Program-made: the position numbers and the translations under genes
Notes under the pieces: generated by a model
Seen by the model: the letters and a program-made list of their open reading frames with translations, nothing else
Told to the model about the DNA's origin: nothing
Databases searched by the model: none
Shown: piece after piece, positions 37,380-48,011 of the stretch
How the letters are laid out: every line of letters starts with the position of its first letter
Numbering within the stretch: the first letter of the stretch is position 1
Source of the DNA: Syntrophotalea acetylenica
Lineage (GTDB): Bacteria; Desulfobacterota; Desulfuromonadia; Desulfuromonadales; Syntrophotaleaceae
Assembly: GCF_001888165.1 (NCBI RefSeq)
Contig: NZ_CP015455.1
Span: forward strand, 310,001 to 374,000
Length of the DNA: 64,000 bases
Direction of reading: 5' to 3'

Positions 37380-40300
37380 ATGTCACGAAAAATGGTGACG
37401 ATCGATGGCAATACGGCGGCGGCGCATGTCGCGCATGCCACCAACGAAGTTATTGCTATTTACCCGATTACGCCCTCGTCCAATATGGGAGAGATCTCCG
37501 ACGCCAAGAGCGCTCTGCATGAAACCAACATCTGGGGCACCATTCCCGATGTGGTGGAGCTGCAATCCGAAGGTGGTGCGTCGGGCGCCGTGCATGGCGC
37601 CTTGCAGGCTGGTGCCCTGACCACGACCTTTACCGCGTCCCAGGGCCTTCTGCTGATGATCCCCAATATGTTCAAAATTGCCGGGGAGCTGACGCCGACG
37701 GTTTTTCATGTTTCGGCTCGCGCCATTGCCTGCCAGGCGCTGTCGATTTTCGGAGATCACTCCGACGTCATGTCCACCCGCTCCACCGGATGGGCGCTGC
37801 TTGCCGCCAACAACGTGCAGGAGGTCATGGATTTTGCCCTGATCGCCCAGGCCGCAACGCTGGAAGCGCGGGTGCCGTTTTTGCACTTCTTCGATGGATT
37901 CCGCACCTCTCACGAGGTGCAGAAGGTTGAAGAACTGACCATGGACGACATGCGCTTCATGATCGACGATAAGCTGGTGCACGCCCATCGCGATCGCGCC
38001 CTGTCGCCCGACCGCCCGAAAATACGCGGAACGTCCCAGAACCCGGATGTTTATTTCCAGGGTCGGGAAACCGTCAACGCCTACTATGACAAGGTGCCGG
38101 GCATTCTTCAGGCCCAGATGGACAAGTTTGCCAGGCACGTGGGGCGCCAGTATTCGCTGGTCGACTATGTCGGCGCTCCTGATGCCGAGCGCGTGGTGGT
38201 GGTGATGGGCTCCGGTGCCGATACCGTTCACGAACTGGTTGAATATCTGAATGCCAGGGGAGAAAAGATCGGCGTTTTGAAGGTACGCCTTTTCCTGCCG
38301 TTCCCTACGGAGGCATTTGCCCGGGCCCTTCCTGCGACCGTCCGGAAAATCGCCGTGCTCGATCGTACCAAGGAACCCGGTTCTCTCGGCGAGCCGCTTT
38401 ATCAGGCTGTGCGTACCGCCGTTGGAGAGGCCATGAGCGATGGGCTGGCAGCGTTTTCGCATTATCCGGTGATCGTCGGCGGACGTTACGGCCTCGGCTC
38501 CAAGGAGTTTTCCCCCGCCCTGGCCAAGGCGGTATTCGACAATCTGTCCCAGGACCGGCCGAAAAATCATTTCACTGTGGGTATTGTCGATGACGTCACC
38601 GGCACCAGCCTGACTGTCGATCCGGATTTCAAGCTGTCCCATGACGGTCTTTATTCGGCGGTGTTCTATGGCCTCGGATCGGACGGCACGGTCGGCGCCA
38701 ACAAGAACTCCATTAAAATTATCGGCGAAACCACCGACAACAAGGTGCAGGCCTATTTTGTCTACGATTCCAAGAAGGCCGGTAGTATCACCACCAGTCA
38801 CCTGCGTTTCGGGAAAGAGACCATCCGGGCGCCGTACCTTATCGACAGCGCCGATTTCGTGGCTTGCCATAATTTCTCCTTCCTGGAGAAATATGACATG
38901 CTCGGCAAGGCCAAACCCGGTGCCACCTTCCTGCTCAACAGCCCTTATGGCAAGGATGAAATCTGGCAGCACCTGCCCAGCGAAGTGCAGCAGGCAATCA
39001 TCGATAAAAAGCTGAAATTCTATGTTATCGATGGGGTTCGTCTGGGCAATGAAATCGGTCTCGGACCTCGCATCAACGTGATCATGCAGACCGCTTTTTT
39101 CGCCATATCCAACATCATCCCCTGGAGACGGCCGTTGCGCAGATCAAGGATGCCATCGTCAAGAGTTATGGCAAGCGCGGGGAAAAAGTCGTCAACATGA
39201 ACTATCAGGCGGTCGATGTCGCTCTGGCCAATCTGGCCGAGGTTACAGTGCCGTCCCGCGCCGACAGCGGCCTGGCGATGAAGCCCCCCGTCGGTCCCCA
39301 CGCGCCGGCTTTCGTTCAGGCTGTAACCGCGGAAATCATCGCAGGCAAGGGCGATGAGTTGCCGGTTTCCGCCATGCCGGCCGACGGTACCTTCCCCGTG
39401 GCGACTTCCCAATATGAAAAACGCAACATCGCCATCAATATCCCCGTATGGCAGCCGGAGCTCTGCGTGCAGTGTGGCATCTGCTCTTTTGTCTGCCCCC
39501 ACGCGACCATTCGCATGAAAGTGTATGCTCCCGAGCTGCTGGATGGTGCGCCGGAGACCTTCAAATCCTGCGAGGCCAAGGGCAAGGGCATGGAAGGTCT
39601 CAGATTCTCCCTGCAGGTGGCGCCCGAGGATTGTACCGGTTGTGGTGCCTGTGTGCACAACTGCCCGGCCCGAAGCAAGGACGATCCTTCCGTGAAGGCT
39701 ATCAACATGGCTTTCCAGCCGCCGCTGCGTGAGCAGGAAGCCGTCAACTGGGACTTCTTCCTCGATCTGCCCGATACCGATCCTTCCTTGATCAACCGGG
39801 CCACGGTCAAGGGCAGCCAGCTGCTGCCGCCCATGTTTGAATTCTCGGGGGCCTGCGCCGGTTGCGGGGAGACTCCTTTCGTGAAGCTTCTTTCACAGTT
39901 GTTCGGTGATCGCCTGTTGGCGGCCAACGCTACGGGCTGCTCTTCCATCTACGGTGGCAACCTGCCGACCACTCCCTGGACGGTGCGCAAGGACGGTCTC
40001 GGTCCGAGCTGGAACAATTCCCTGTTTGAAGATTGCGCCGAGTTCGGATACGGCATGCGGCTGGCTGTGGACAAGTTCAAGGCCTACGCCCTGGAGCTGC
40101 TGGACAGGATCATGGACTGTGCCAGTGAAAGCTGCGCTGCCGCCAAGGCCCTGATGGCTGAAATCAAGGCGGCTGACCAGTCGACCCAGGAGGGAATCGA
40201 GGAGCAGCGCAAGCGCGTTGCTCAATTGAAGGAGATCCTCAAGGGTTGCGACAGGGAAGAAGCCGTGCAGTTGCACTCGATCGCCGATTATCTGGTCGAG

Positions 40301-40960
40301 AAATCCGTATGGTTGATCGGCGGTGATGGCTGGGCATACGATATCGGCTATGGCGGTCTCGATCATGTCCTGGCTTCCGGTCGCAATGTCAATGCTCTGG
40401 TTCTCGACACGGAAGTTTATTCCAATACCGGTGGGCAGGCCAGCAAGGCTACCCCCCTGGGGGCCGTGGCCCAGTTTGCCGCCGGCGGCAAGCGTATGCC
40501 CAAGAAGGACCTCGGCATGATATCGATGACCTACGGCAATATTTATGTCGCCCAGGTCTCCCTGGCCAATCCAGCCCAGGTCGTCAAGGCTTTTCTGGAG
40601 GCCGAAGCCTATGACGGTCCGTCACTGATTATCGCTTACAGCCACTGCATCGCCCATGGCATCAAGATGGCCGAGGCTGTCGATGCCTGTAAAAAAGCAG
40701 TGACTTCAGGGCACTGGCCTCTGTATCGCTTTGATCCGACGCTGATTGAAAAAGGCAGAAACCCCCTTCAGCTCGACAGCAAGGAGCCAACGATCTCCTT
40801 CGAGGAATATGCCTACAGCGAGAACCGTTATCGGGTGCTGAAAAAACTCCAGCCCGAAGCGGCAGCCAAACTTATGACGCAGGCCAATCAGGATACAGCG
40901 AGACGCTTCGACCTGTACCGGAAGTTGTCCGAAATGCCCGCGGATTGCGGCGGCAAGTAA
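37380..40960 (+). CDS. por: Pyruvate:ferredoxin oxidoreductase, one-base frameshift near 39120
   Basis: A single-chain 2-oxoacid:ferredoxin oxidoreductase of about 1193 residues once repaired, the usual size. Domains in order: pyrimidine-binding POR domain (YPITPSSNMGE), transketolase C-like domain, gamma domain, two 4Fe-4S clusters (CVQCGICSFVCP and CTGCGACVHNCP), and the C-terminal TPP domain with GDGWAYDIGYGGLDHV. It converts pyruvate and CoA to acetyl-CoA and reduced ferredoxin. AAGGAGG precedes ATG 37380. As given, the frame breaks after SNIIP near 39120; one frame over, it continues as ETAVAQIKDAIVKSYG. A run of four C where five are needed accounts for it. The total length is one base short of a multiple of three. 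Confidence 0.92.
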
Positions 40961-40977
40961 GTCAGGCCCCTCCCGTC

Positions 40978-41013
40978 AAAGCTCCCGGCGAGTCCGCCGG
41001 GAGCTTTTTTTTT
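40978..41013 (+). terminator. Rho-independent terminator after por
   Basis: A 13-bp stem (40978-40990 with 40995-41007), a four-base loop and a run of nine T. Confidence 0.92.
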
Positions 41014-41151
41014 CGACCAGGATTACAAACACGTTTTTGTTGGGCAGATTATTGCAGGAGATCATGCACCTGCGGTCGAGAACAACAACGCCCTTGATGC
41101 ATTTTGTGGGTGACGGTGTGATTTGCCGTATCATGGGAAAATTCAAAATTC

Positions 41152-41180
41152 TTGATCGTTGTCGGCAGAGATGCTATAAA
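41152..41180 (+). promoter_or_regulatory. Sigma-70 promoter of mglBA
   Basis: TTGATC (41152-41157), a 17-base spacer and TATAAA (41175-41180). The start would be near 41187, about 30 bases before mglB. Confidence 0.7.
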
Positions 41181-41217
41181 AACGCTTGGTTCAGACATTT
41201 AGCCGGGGAGCAGAGGC

Positions 41218-41715
41218 ATGCTAGGTTTCCAGTCCTCCTTAGTCATGTACGATGAGGAATATCAGAAGATCATTGAAATCGCGGGAAAACTGTTGCGCGA
41301 ATCCAATGCCAAGGCGGTTTTTCTGGTTGATCGCAATGGACAACTGATTGCTGCTACAGGTGAGACGGAACATCTGGACACAACGAGCCTGGCATCGCTG
41401 ACAGCCGGCAATATCGCCGCGACCGGAGGGTTGGCCAAACTCATCGGAGAGAAGGAATTTTCCATTCTGTTCCATGAAGGGGAGAAGGACAATATCCATA
41501 TCTCCATCGTCGGCGGACGGGTCATTCTTGTCGTTATTTTCGACCAGCGCAGTTCCCTGGGCCTGGTGCGCTTGCGCGTCAGGAAAGCTAGCGACGAGTT
41601 TGATCACACGCTTGCGGAGCTTGATCGCAAATCAGAGGAGGAAGCCGGGGGCGGTGGACCCCAGAACCCCTTTGCGGAAATTACCGATGACGATATCGAC
41701 AATCTCTTTCGGTAA
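41218..41715 (+). CDS. mglB: MglB-type Roadblock/LC7 protein, GTPase-activating partner of MglA
   Basis: 165 residues. A Roadblock/LC7 domain (about residues 15-125: [17 protein letters not shown], then [13 protein letters not shown] and [18 protein letters not shown]) is followed by an acidic tail. In Myxococcus MglB is the GTPase-activating protein that sets MglA polarity. AGAGG lies close to ATG 41218; ATG 41245 is an alternative. mglA begins 14 bases after its stop, so they form one operon. Confidence 0.9.
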   Translation: MLGFQSSLVMYDEEYQKIIEIAGKLLRESNAKAVFLVDRNGQLIAATGETEHLDTTSLASLTAGNIAATGGLAKLIGEKEFSILFHEGEKDNIHISIVGGRVILVVIFDQRSSLGLVRLRVRKASDEFDHTLAELDRKSEEEAGGGGPQNPFAEITDDDIDNLFR

Positions 41716-41729
41716 CAGGAAGACAGCGG

Positions 41730-42320
41730 ATGGCTTTTATAAATTACGCTTCACGTGAAATTAACTGCAAGATCGTCTATTATGGACCCGGTCTGTGTGG
41801 CAAGACCACCAATCTGCAGACGATATATCAGCGGACCTCTCCCGATGCCCGGGGCAAGATGATCTCCCTTGCCACCGAGACCGAGCGGACCCTGTTTTTT
41901 GATTTTCTGCCGCTTGCGCTTGGAGATATCCGTGGATTCAAGACCCGGTTCCATCTTTACACGGTGCCTGGCCAGGTTTTTTACGATGCGTCTCGCAAAC
42001 TTATTCTCAAGGGGGTTGACGGCGTGGTGTTTGTCGCCGATTCTCAGGAGGAACGCCTCGATGCCAATATCGAGAGCATGGAAAATCTGAAGGACAACCT
42101 TGAAGAACAGGGCTATCAGCTGGAAAAGCTGCCTTTCGTTATTCAATACAACAAGCGCGACCTTCCGAATCAGACCCCCCTGGAAGAGCTCAAGGATTTG
42201 CTCAATCCCGATAATGTGCCGGACTTTGAAGCCTGTGCCCTTACGGGAGAGGGGGTTTTTGAAACGCTCAAGGCGGTGGCGAAACAGATTCTGGTGGAGC
42301 TTAAAAAAGGACGTCGGTGA
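41730..42320 (+). CDS. mglA: MglA-type small Ras-like GTPase
   Basis: 196 residues. The P-loop is [12 protein letters not shown] (about residues 20-31), the switch II region is TVPGQVFYD with the threonine typical of MglA in place of the usual aspartate, and the base-recognition NKRDLP is present. In Myxococcus MglA controls cell polarity and gliding or twitching motility. Here it probably positions type IV pili or other polar systems; the pilus cluster begins about 1.1 kb downstream. A terminator follows its stop. Confidence 0.93.
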   Translation: MAFINYASREINCKIVYYGPGLCGKTTNLQTIYQRTSPDARGKMISLATETERTLFFDFLPLALGDIRGFKTRFHLYTVPGQVFYDASRKLILKGVDGVVFVADSQEERLDANIESMENLKDNLEEQGYQLEKLPFVIQYNKRDLPNQTPLEELKDLLNPDNVPDFEACALTGEGVFETLKAVAKQILVELKKGRR

Positions 42321-42362
42321 GCTTCCGTGGTGAGCCGTCGCTTCTCTTTCAGTTTTTTACTT

Positions 42363-42398
42363 CAGCTTGTCGATAACATCGGCAAGCTTTTTTTTTGG
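42363..42398 (+). terminator. Rho-independent terminator after mglA
   Basis: An 11- to 12-bp imperfect stem (AGCTTGTCGAT with ATCGGCAAGCT) with a three-base loop, then a run of nine T. Confidence 0.85.
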
Positions 42399-42492
42399 GT
42401 GTGCCCGGCACGGCGCGTAGCGCCATGCCGGGCGCCTCGTTTCTGGTGGTGAGGTCAGAGGGATAGCCGCCGGCGGCCAGCAACCAGCGGTA

Positions 42493-43029
42493 TTACCAGC
42501 AGCGCACGCGGCCGGTGTCGAGATGAATGAAATTGGATTGCGGATAATAGCCGACGCCGCCCTGTTTCATGGAGATAGCGGCCTTGCGGAGTTTGCCGAG
42601 GGGGTATCCGGGCAGGCGGATATCAATAGCCTGTCCGACCATGTGCAGGCTGTTTTTGGCCACGCCCCGGGAGTGGGACTGCAGTTTGTGGTTGGTGGCG
42701 GGAGAACGATAGCCGGAAATGATTTCAAACGGTGCGTCACCCGCGGTTTTGCTCTGCAGTCCGTTGAGAATGTCAAACAGCCTCGGGTCAATGGTTTTGA
42801 CTTCGCCGGTTCGATGGTCCCGCAACAGGTGATTGATCTGCTGCAACTGTTCCGGCAGGTATGCTCCATTCTCCCAATAGACGATTTTACGAAGGTGTTC
42901 ACCGGTATGGGTGTTGTAGAGAGACAGGCTGCGACGGGGCGTGCCGGCAAGGCTGGCCAGTGCCGGCCAGGGCAAAAGCATGCTGCCGGTGACGGCCAGG
43001 CTTGTTTTTAGAAATTGTCTTCGATTCAT
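42493..43029 (-). CDS. DUF882/YcbK-family, M15-like peptidase, Tat-exported
   Basis: 178 residues. The N-terminus NRRQFLKTSLAV is a twin-arginine signal. The mature part is a peptidase M15A-like DUF882 domain: GYRSPATNHKL, HSRGVAKNSLHMVGQAIDIRLPG and NFIHLDTGRVR carry the expected zinc ligands (two histidines and an aspartate). Relatives cleave murein cross-links or are of unknown role. It is monocistronic, divergent from the pilus cluster. Confidence 0.87.
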   Translation of the reverse strand: MNRRQFLKTSLAVTGSMLLPWPALASLAGTPRRSLSLYNTHTGEHLRKIVYWENGAYLPEQLQQINHLLRDHRTGEVKTIDPRLFDILNGLQSKTAGDAPFEIISGYRSPATNHKLQSHSRGVAKNSLHMVGQAIDIRLPGYPLGKLRKAAISMKQGGVGYYPQSNFIHLDTGRVRCW

Positions 43030-43453
43030 TTTGGTTTTCTGGGCGTGGTAAAGGATTTAAAGATTGGGCTGCTGGTTAAAATGATGTCCCGATGCAGAAG
43101 GCGTGCCGCAGGCTTCGCCGCTGCCCGCTGCAAAAGGCGTCTCAGCATAACAAAGGAAAGAAACCATTGCCAGAGGGTTTTTGCTTAAAAAACAATTAGG
43201 TAACAGGCCTTTAAATCCTTTCATGATGTCCGCGATGCGGCTCCATGTTTTTTAAAAGGGTGACAAGAAATGTCTGGCCGGCAGGCTAAATAACGAAAAG
43301 CCCGGATTTTTCTTGAAGAGATGACTAAAAGTGCATAATATTCCATCAACTCTGCTGTTTAATGAGGAATCGCAGGGCTTTATGTGATCGCATGCCGTTG
43401 GGGCCTCCCGAGTCGACATATTGACAGGGGGGGTGGATCTGCAGGGGGGCACA
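43030..43453. other. Divergent regulatory region, no gene
   Basis: About 420 bases between the DUF882 gene (minus) and the pilus operon (plus). No convincing gene is seen. It holds the promoter at 43313-43341. A short motif, ATGATGTCC followed by GATGC, occurs twice, near 43080 and 43223, and may be a regulator site; that is speculative. Confidence 0.45.
43313..43341 (+). promoter_or_regulatory. Sigma-70 promoter of the msh operon
   Basis: TTGAAG (43313-43318), a 17-base spacer and TAATAT (43336-43341). Transcription would start near 43348, about 106 bases before the first start codon. Confidence 0.6.
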
Positions 43454-44386
43454 TTGAAATTCTTTTTCGGAAATTCGACGTCGGCGAGCGGTTTGACGGG
43501 GATTTCCCGGGAAGTCGGTGGCGTGGGACTGGTGCATGTCACGGGAGCGATTGACAGCCCGCATCTGGCCTGTTGTGCTTTCGTGGAGGGTGAGGATAGT
43601 CGTTGCGATGCCTTTCTTCAGGAGGAGGTCAAGCGCAGGGGCCTGGCGAAAAGCCGCGGCGTCGGCGTGCTTTCTTTCAACACCTACGGCCTGTTTCAGG
43701 TAGCCCCTCCCGCCGTTCCGGATGCCGAACTGCGGGATGCGGTTCGCTGGCAGATCAAGGATCTCATCGAATTTCCACTTGATGAAGCGGTTGTCGATGT
43801 TTTCCGGGTGGGTCTCGACGCGCGCCGTGAGGGCACTAAAAACGCATATGTGGTCGCTGCCAGGCAGGCAGTGGTGCGGCAAATGGCCCTGATGATGCGC
43901 CAGGCACGCCTGAAAATCGAAGCCATCGACATTCCCGAATTGTCGCTGCGAAACCTCGCCACCTTGCTTCCGGAGGATGAAAGGGGCGTGTCTCTGCTCT
44001 TTCTCGGGGTCCACAGCGGCGTGGTGATCGTGTGTCGCGCCGGTCGCCTGCAGCTGGCCCGGGACATTCCTTTCGGGACCGACGCACTGTCCGCCCAAGA
44101 CGCCGATTTTCAGGAGCGTCTGGGGTTGCTGGCACTGGACATCCAGCGATCTCTTGATTTCTATGAAAGCAGCTTTCGGCAAACCCCTGTCGCGGCGCTG
44201 TATCTTCTCCCCACCGTGGAACCAGTCAAGGGACTTCTGCAGGAACTGCAGTCCCGACTCGGCACCCCTGTAAAACCCTTCGTTCTTGCAGACTTGCTTA
44301 GCGGCGACAGCCTCGATCTGGCAGCTGCCGACCGCTGTCTGCTGGCTGTCGGTGCCGCATTGCGCAGGGATCGGGAGGGCGCATGA
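43454..44386 (+). CDS. mshI: MshI/PilM-like pilus assembly protein
   Basis: About 310 residues. An actin-like PilM/MshI protein of the inner-membrane platform, with the features LRDAVRWQIKDLIEFPLDEAVVDVF and IDIPELSLRNLA. TTG 43454 (MKFFFGN) is chosen because GGGGGG lies five bases upstream; the frame opens at TTG 43421. It starts the operon, and its stop overlaps the next ATG by ATGA. It would bind the N-terminus of the PilN-like protein. Confidence 0.82.
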   Translation: MKFFFGNSTSASGLTGISREVGGVGLVHVTGAIDSPHLACCAFVEGEDSRCDAFLQEEVKRRGLAKSRGVGVLSFNTYGLFQVAPPAVPDAELRDAVRWQIKDLIEFPLDEAVVDVFRVGLDARREGTKNAYVVAARQAVVRQMALMMRQARLKIEAIDIPELSLRNLATLLPEDERGVSLLFLGVHSGVVIVCRAGRLQLARDIPFGTDALSAQDADFQERLGLLALDIQRSLDFYESSFRQTPVAALYLLPTVEPVKGLLQELQSRLGTPVKPFVLADLLSGDSLDLAAADRCLLAVGAALRRDREGA

Positions 44387-44988
44387 GGCAGCAGGTCAAT
44401 CTTTACCAGCTTTCGCTGCTCGAAAAACGTATCCCATTTAGCGCCCGGGTCATGGCCATGACACTGGCTGCCCTGTTTGTCTGCGGGCTTCTGGCGGGTG
44501 TTCTCGCGGGCTGGCGGACGGTGCGGTTCCAGGGCGAGGTGACGCGGCTGCGGCAGAGACAGGTTGAAGCTCTGCAACGTATCGATGCGAACCGGCGCCA
44601 ATATCCGCAACCTGTACCCGATCCCGTTCTGGCCGGCAAGGTAGAGGCCATGCTGGCGGAACGTCAGGCGCTTCTGGCGCTGCTGGAGTTGTTGACCGTG
44701 GAGCAGCCCGGCAATCGCCAGGGTTTTTCCCGGCATATGGAAGGGTTGGCACGGGAGGACCTGCCGACCGTATGGTTGCGCCGCATCCGCTTTGACGATG
44801 GCGGCCAGGAATTGCTGCTGGAGGGGAGCGCCACCCGGCCGGCCGATGTGCCTCTTTATCTGCAGCGGCTTACCCGTCAGCAGGATTATGCGGGGCGGGA
44901 GTTCGAGCGGCTGCGGTTGCAGCGGTCCGAGCAGGATCCGGGGACCGTCGACTTTTTGCTGCAGTCCGCCAAACAGGAGAAGCCATGA
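44383..44988 (+). CDS. PilN-like pilus assembly protein
   Basis: 201 residues. A short cytoplasmic N-terminus (QQVNLYQLSLLEK, the PilN-type NLY motif that docks PilM/MshI), one membrane segment at about residues 24-44 and a periplasmic coiled coil plus ferredoxin-like domain. It corresponds to the MshI2-type protein of the MSHA system. Its ATG overlaps the previous stop, and its own stop overlaps the next start, so the genes are tightly coupled. Confidence 0.85.
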   Translation: MRQQVNLYQLSLLEKRIPFSARVMAMTLAALFVCGLLAGVLAGWRTVRFQGEVTRLRQRQVEALQRIDANRRQYPQPVPDPVLAGKVEAMLAERQALLALLELLTVEQPGNRQGFSRHMEGLAREDLPTVWLRRIRFDDGGQELLLEGSATRPADVPLYLQRLTRQQDYAGREFERLRLQRSEQDPGTVDFLLQSAKQEKP

Positions 44989-45662
44989 AGGCGTACGCAG
45001 AGAAACTCCGACAGTGGGCCGCCTGGCTCGATAGCTGCAGTCTTCGGGAGCGAATCCTGCTGGCCATCGTGGTTCTTGTTGTGGCGGGGTTCGCTGCCGA
45101 CAGCCTGTTTTTTCACCCCAGGGCGGTTCGGAATCGCCAGCTGCAGGAGGAGATCGCCGGCCTCCAGACTGCCCTCGCCGAACTGGATCGCCAGGCCGCG
45201 GCGATCGAAGCCCGGGCCAAGGAAGATCCGAACCGGGAGAAGCGAGCCCAACAGCAGCAGTTGCAGCAGGAGTTGACGGAACTCGACGGGCGCCTCAAGG
45301 CTATGACCGTCGACCTGGTTCCGCCGCGTGACATGGCGGAGATGCTGAGGCAGATTCTGGTGCGGCAGCAGGGATTGACGCTGGTCAGCCTGGAAAACCT
45401 GCCGCCGGAGGATCTGCTGTCGGTATCGGAAAAAAAACCGGCCGGCCAGCAGAGCTCGCCCATTACGCTGTACCGCCATCCGGTGCGAATCGTCGTATCC
45501 GGATCCTATCTGCAGGCAATGAATTACCTGAAGGATCTTGAGCGGATGCCCGGAAAGTTGTTCTGGGACAGTATTGAAATTACGGTGGGGGCCTATCCGG
45601 CAACCGAAATAATGGTGACGGTCCATACCCTGAGTCGTGAAAAGAGGTGGATAGGTGTTTAG
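44985..45662 (+). CDS. mshJ: MshJ/PilO-like pilus assembly protein
   Basis: 225 residues. One membrane segment at about residues 24-44 (ILLAIVVLVVAGFAA), a periplasmic coiled coil rich in glutamine and glutamate, then a PilO-like domain (HPVRIVVSGSYLQAMNYLKDLE). It pairs with the PilN-like protein in the alignment complex. It overlaps its neighbours at both ends. Confidence 0.85.
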   Translation: MKAYAEKLRQWAAWLDSCSLRERILLAIVVLVVAGFAADSLFFHPRAVRNRQLQEEIAGLQTALAELDRQAAAIEARAKEDPNREKRAQQQQLQQELTELDGRLKAMTVDLVPPRDMAEMLRQILVRQQGLTLVSLENLPPEDLLSVSEKKPAGQQSSPITLYRHPVRIVVSGSYLQAMNYLKDLERMPGKLFWDSIEITVGAYPATEIMVTVHTLSREKRWIGV

Positions 45663-46020
45663 CCGCATGTCGTGGATAGCGGCGCTGGGCGTGGCGTTTT
45701 GTCTGGTCTGTCCGGGGTTTTTCCCTTCGGTCCGGGCGGCGGCAGAGTTGCCGGATCCGACTCGGCCGCCGCTGTCTTCCGGCGCTGTGGTACACCGCAA
45801 AGGTCCGCCGCGCACATGGCAGCTGACTTCCCTGCTGATTTCTCCCGAACGCAAGGTGGCGGTGATCAATGGACAGGTGGTGCGGGTTGGCGACAGTATC
45901 AACGGTGCGCGGCTGGTGTCCATTGAACCCGGACGCGCCCTGCTGCAGCATGCGGGACAGAATATTCGATTAGAGCTGATCGCCGGTTCCGTCAGGCAGC
46001 CATTGGATCCGGCCCCTTGA
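45655..46020 (+). CDS. mshK: MshK-like pilus biogenesis protein
   Basis: 121 residues. An N-terminal signal peptide (IAALGVAFCLVCPG to VRAAA), the DPTRP motif typical of MshK and PilP, and a beta domain resembling the secretin-docking HR domain (INGQVVRVGDSINGARLVSIE). GTG 45655 overlaps the mshJ stop; ATG 45667 is an alternative. It would link the inner-membrane complex to the MshL secretin. Confidence 0.78.
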   Translation: MFSRMSWIAALGVAFCLVCPGFFPSVRAAAELPDPTRPPLSSGAVVHRKGPPRTWQLTSLLISPERKVAVINGQVVRVGDSINGARLVSIEPGRALLQHAGQNIRLELIAGSVRQPLDPAP

Positions 46021-46043
46021 AATGTGCATAGATGGGATAAACG

Positions 46044-47756
46044 ATGACGATCAGGACAGACTATTTCATCCCCTGGATTTTTTCCGGCTTCGCCGTCGCG
46101 TGCTTGTTCGGCGGTTGCGCTCCCATGCCGCGGGGCGAATTTCCTCTGGAGCAGTTTGACCGCCAGTTGGCGGAACAACGTCAATCCCCTCCGGCGTTGC
46201 CGGAAGAGGGGTCCGCAGCGCTTCTTCAGCCGGTGCCGGGTGGTGCTCCGGACCAAAATGGCTTTGCCGAGGAACCGCGTTTCGATGTGGCCGCCAAGGA
46301 TACGCCGGCACGGGAATTTTTCATGGGGCTGGTGGAGGGAACGCCCTACAACATGGTGGTGCATCCATCGGTTTCGGGCAGTATATCCCTTGACATGAAA
46401 GGCGTAACCATCCCGGAAGTGATGGATGTGCTGCGCGATGTCCACGGTTTTCAGTATCAGGCGAACCGCACCGGTTTTCAGGTCATGCCCGATACGCTGC
46501 AGACCCGAATCTATCATGTCGATTATCTCAACCTGGTGCGCAAGGGGCTGTCCCAGACCAGGGTCAGTTCCGGCCAGGTCAGCGAAACGGCCGGCAGCGA
46601 CGAAGGCAGCAGCGGCAGCGATTCGCGGCGAAGAGGGCGCGAGGATGGCGCCGCCATGGTCTCGGGCAGCCGCATCGATACCGAATCGAGCGCCGATTTC
46701 TGGAGTGAACTGGGACTCGCCCTGCGTACCATGATCGGCCAGGACGAGGGGCGGCGGGTGGTTGTACAGCCCCAGGCCGGCGTGGTAGTGGTTCGCGCGC
46801 TGCCAGAGGAATTGCGTACCATCGAACGCTATCTTTCCGCCATCCAGGGCAATCTGCGGCGTCAGGTTATTCTCGAAGCCAAAATTCTCGAAGTTGAACT
46901 GGGCGATGGCTATCAGGCCGGCATTAACTGGACGGCCATGAGCGGTGACGTGACGGTGGGGCAGACGCGGGGTGATATTTTCGCCGATAACGGCATGGCC
47001 GAGGTCGTTGGCAGTGATGGTGCAGCCATTGCCTCCGGCCTGGCTTCTGGCGCCTTCGGCGGGGTGTTCAGCGCTGCTCTGAATTTCAAGAACTTCCAGG
47101 CTTTTATTGAACTGCTGGAGACGCAGGGGGATGTGCAGGTTCTGTCCAGCCCGCGGATCGCCACCGTCAACAACCAGAAAGCCATGATCAAGGTCGGGTC
47201 CGACGAATTCTTCGTCACCGATGTTTCCAGCGACACGGTTACCGGCACCACTACCACCACTTCACCCGACATCACGCTGACGCCGTTTTTTTCCGGCATT
47301 GCGCTGGATGTTACGCCCCAGATCGATGCGGATGGCCGGGTTACGCTGCATATCCATCCCACGGTCAGCGAAGTCACGGACCAGACCAAGAACATTACCG
47401 TCGCCGGCCAGACGCAGAGTCTGCCGTTGGCATTCAGCACGGTGCGGGAGTCCGACAGCATCGTTTCGGCCGACAGCGGCCAGGTGGTGGTGATTGGCGG
47501 GTTGATGAAGGACCAGGTGCAAAAGCGTGACGCGGGCGTGCCGCTGCTCGGCCGGTTGCCGGGCATCGGCAGTCTGTTTCGTCAGACCCAGTCGGTGTCG
47601 CGTAAAAGTGAACTGGTGATTCTGCTGCGGCCGATGGTCGTCGAACCCGGCACCTGGGAACAGTCGCTCGACGCGTCCCGGCAGCGTTTTAAAAGCCTCG
47701 GCCGGGATTTCGACATGCAATGGCGCGGCGGCCGCTTTGCGCGGCCTGTCCAGTGA
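46044..47756 (+). CDS. mshL: MshL-type secretin
   Basis: 570 residues. A lipoprotein signal ends in LFGGC (cysteine near residue 25). Secretin N-domains (about residues 85-280) with an internal serine/glycine-rich stretch are followed by the C-terminal secretin beta-barrel domain (about 330-550: VQVLSSPRIATVNNQKA, IALDVTPQIDADG, VVVIGGLMKDQ). It forms the outer-membrane pore through which the pilus emerges. It is the last gene before a 255-base gap that holds no gene I can support. Confidence 0.92.
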   Translation: MTIRTDYFIPWIFSGFAVACLFGGCAPMPRGEFPLEQFDRQLAEQRQSPPALPEEGSAALLQPVPGGAPDQNGFAEEPRFDVAAKDTPAREFFMGLVEGTPYNMVVHPSVSGSISLDMKGVTIPEVMDVLRDVHGFQYQANRTGFQVMPDTLQTRIYHVDYLNLVRKGLSQTRVSSGQVSETAGSDEGSSGSDSRRRGREDGAAMVSGSRIDTESSADFWSELGLALRTMIGQDEGRRVVVQPQAGVVVVRALPEELRTIERYLSAIQGNLRRQVILEAKILEVELGDGYQAGINWTAMSGDVTVGQTRGDIFADNGMAEVVGSDGAAIASGLASGAFGGVFSAALNFKNFQAFIELLETQGDVQVLSSPRIATVNNQKAMIKVGSDEFFVTDVSSDTVTGTTTTTSPDITLTPFFSGIALDVTPQIDADGRVTLHIHPTVSEVTDQTKNITVAGQTQSLPLAFSTVRESDSIVSADSGQVVVIGGLMKDQVQKRDAGVPLLGRLPGIGSLFRQTQSVSRKSELVILLRPMVVEPGTWEQSLDASRQRFKSLGRDFDMQWRGGRFARPVQ

Positions 47757-48011
47757 CAGGCGCCCTTTAAGTTGGAGGGCGCGGCTGGTAGCGGCAAGAC
47801 CCTGAGCTGCCGGCATTTGCTGGATGGGGCTTGGCATCGCTCTTGAAGGATTCTGTTCAAAAAGGCAGGCCTGTCAAGCTTATGACCGGGCCCTCGCTCG
47901 GGGCGGTTTGCCCGACGGCGTGCGAGCCTGCGTCCGCCAGCGGTTGCAGGCTCTGGCGTAGAGGCCCTGCGGCGACACTGCCGCCGCAACGGGTACGGAT
48001 GGGGATAGAAC

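Noticed and set aside
37380-39200. Reading PFOR as two separate subunit genes with an ATGA overlap
   Set aside because: The sequence between the two frames encodes the expected continuous protein one frame over, so a single missing base is simpler.
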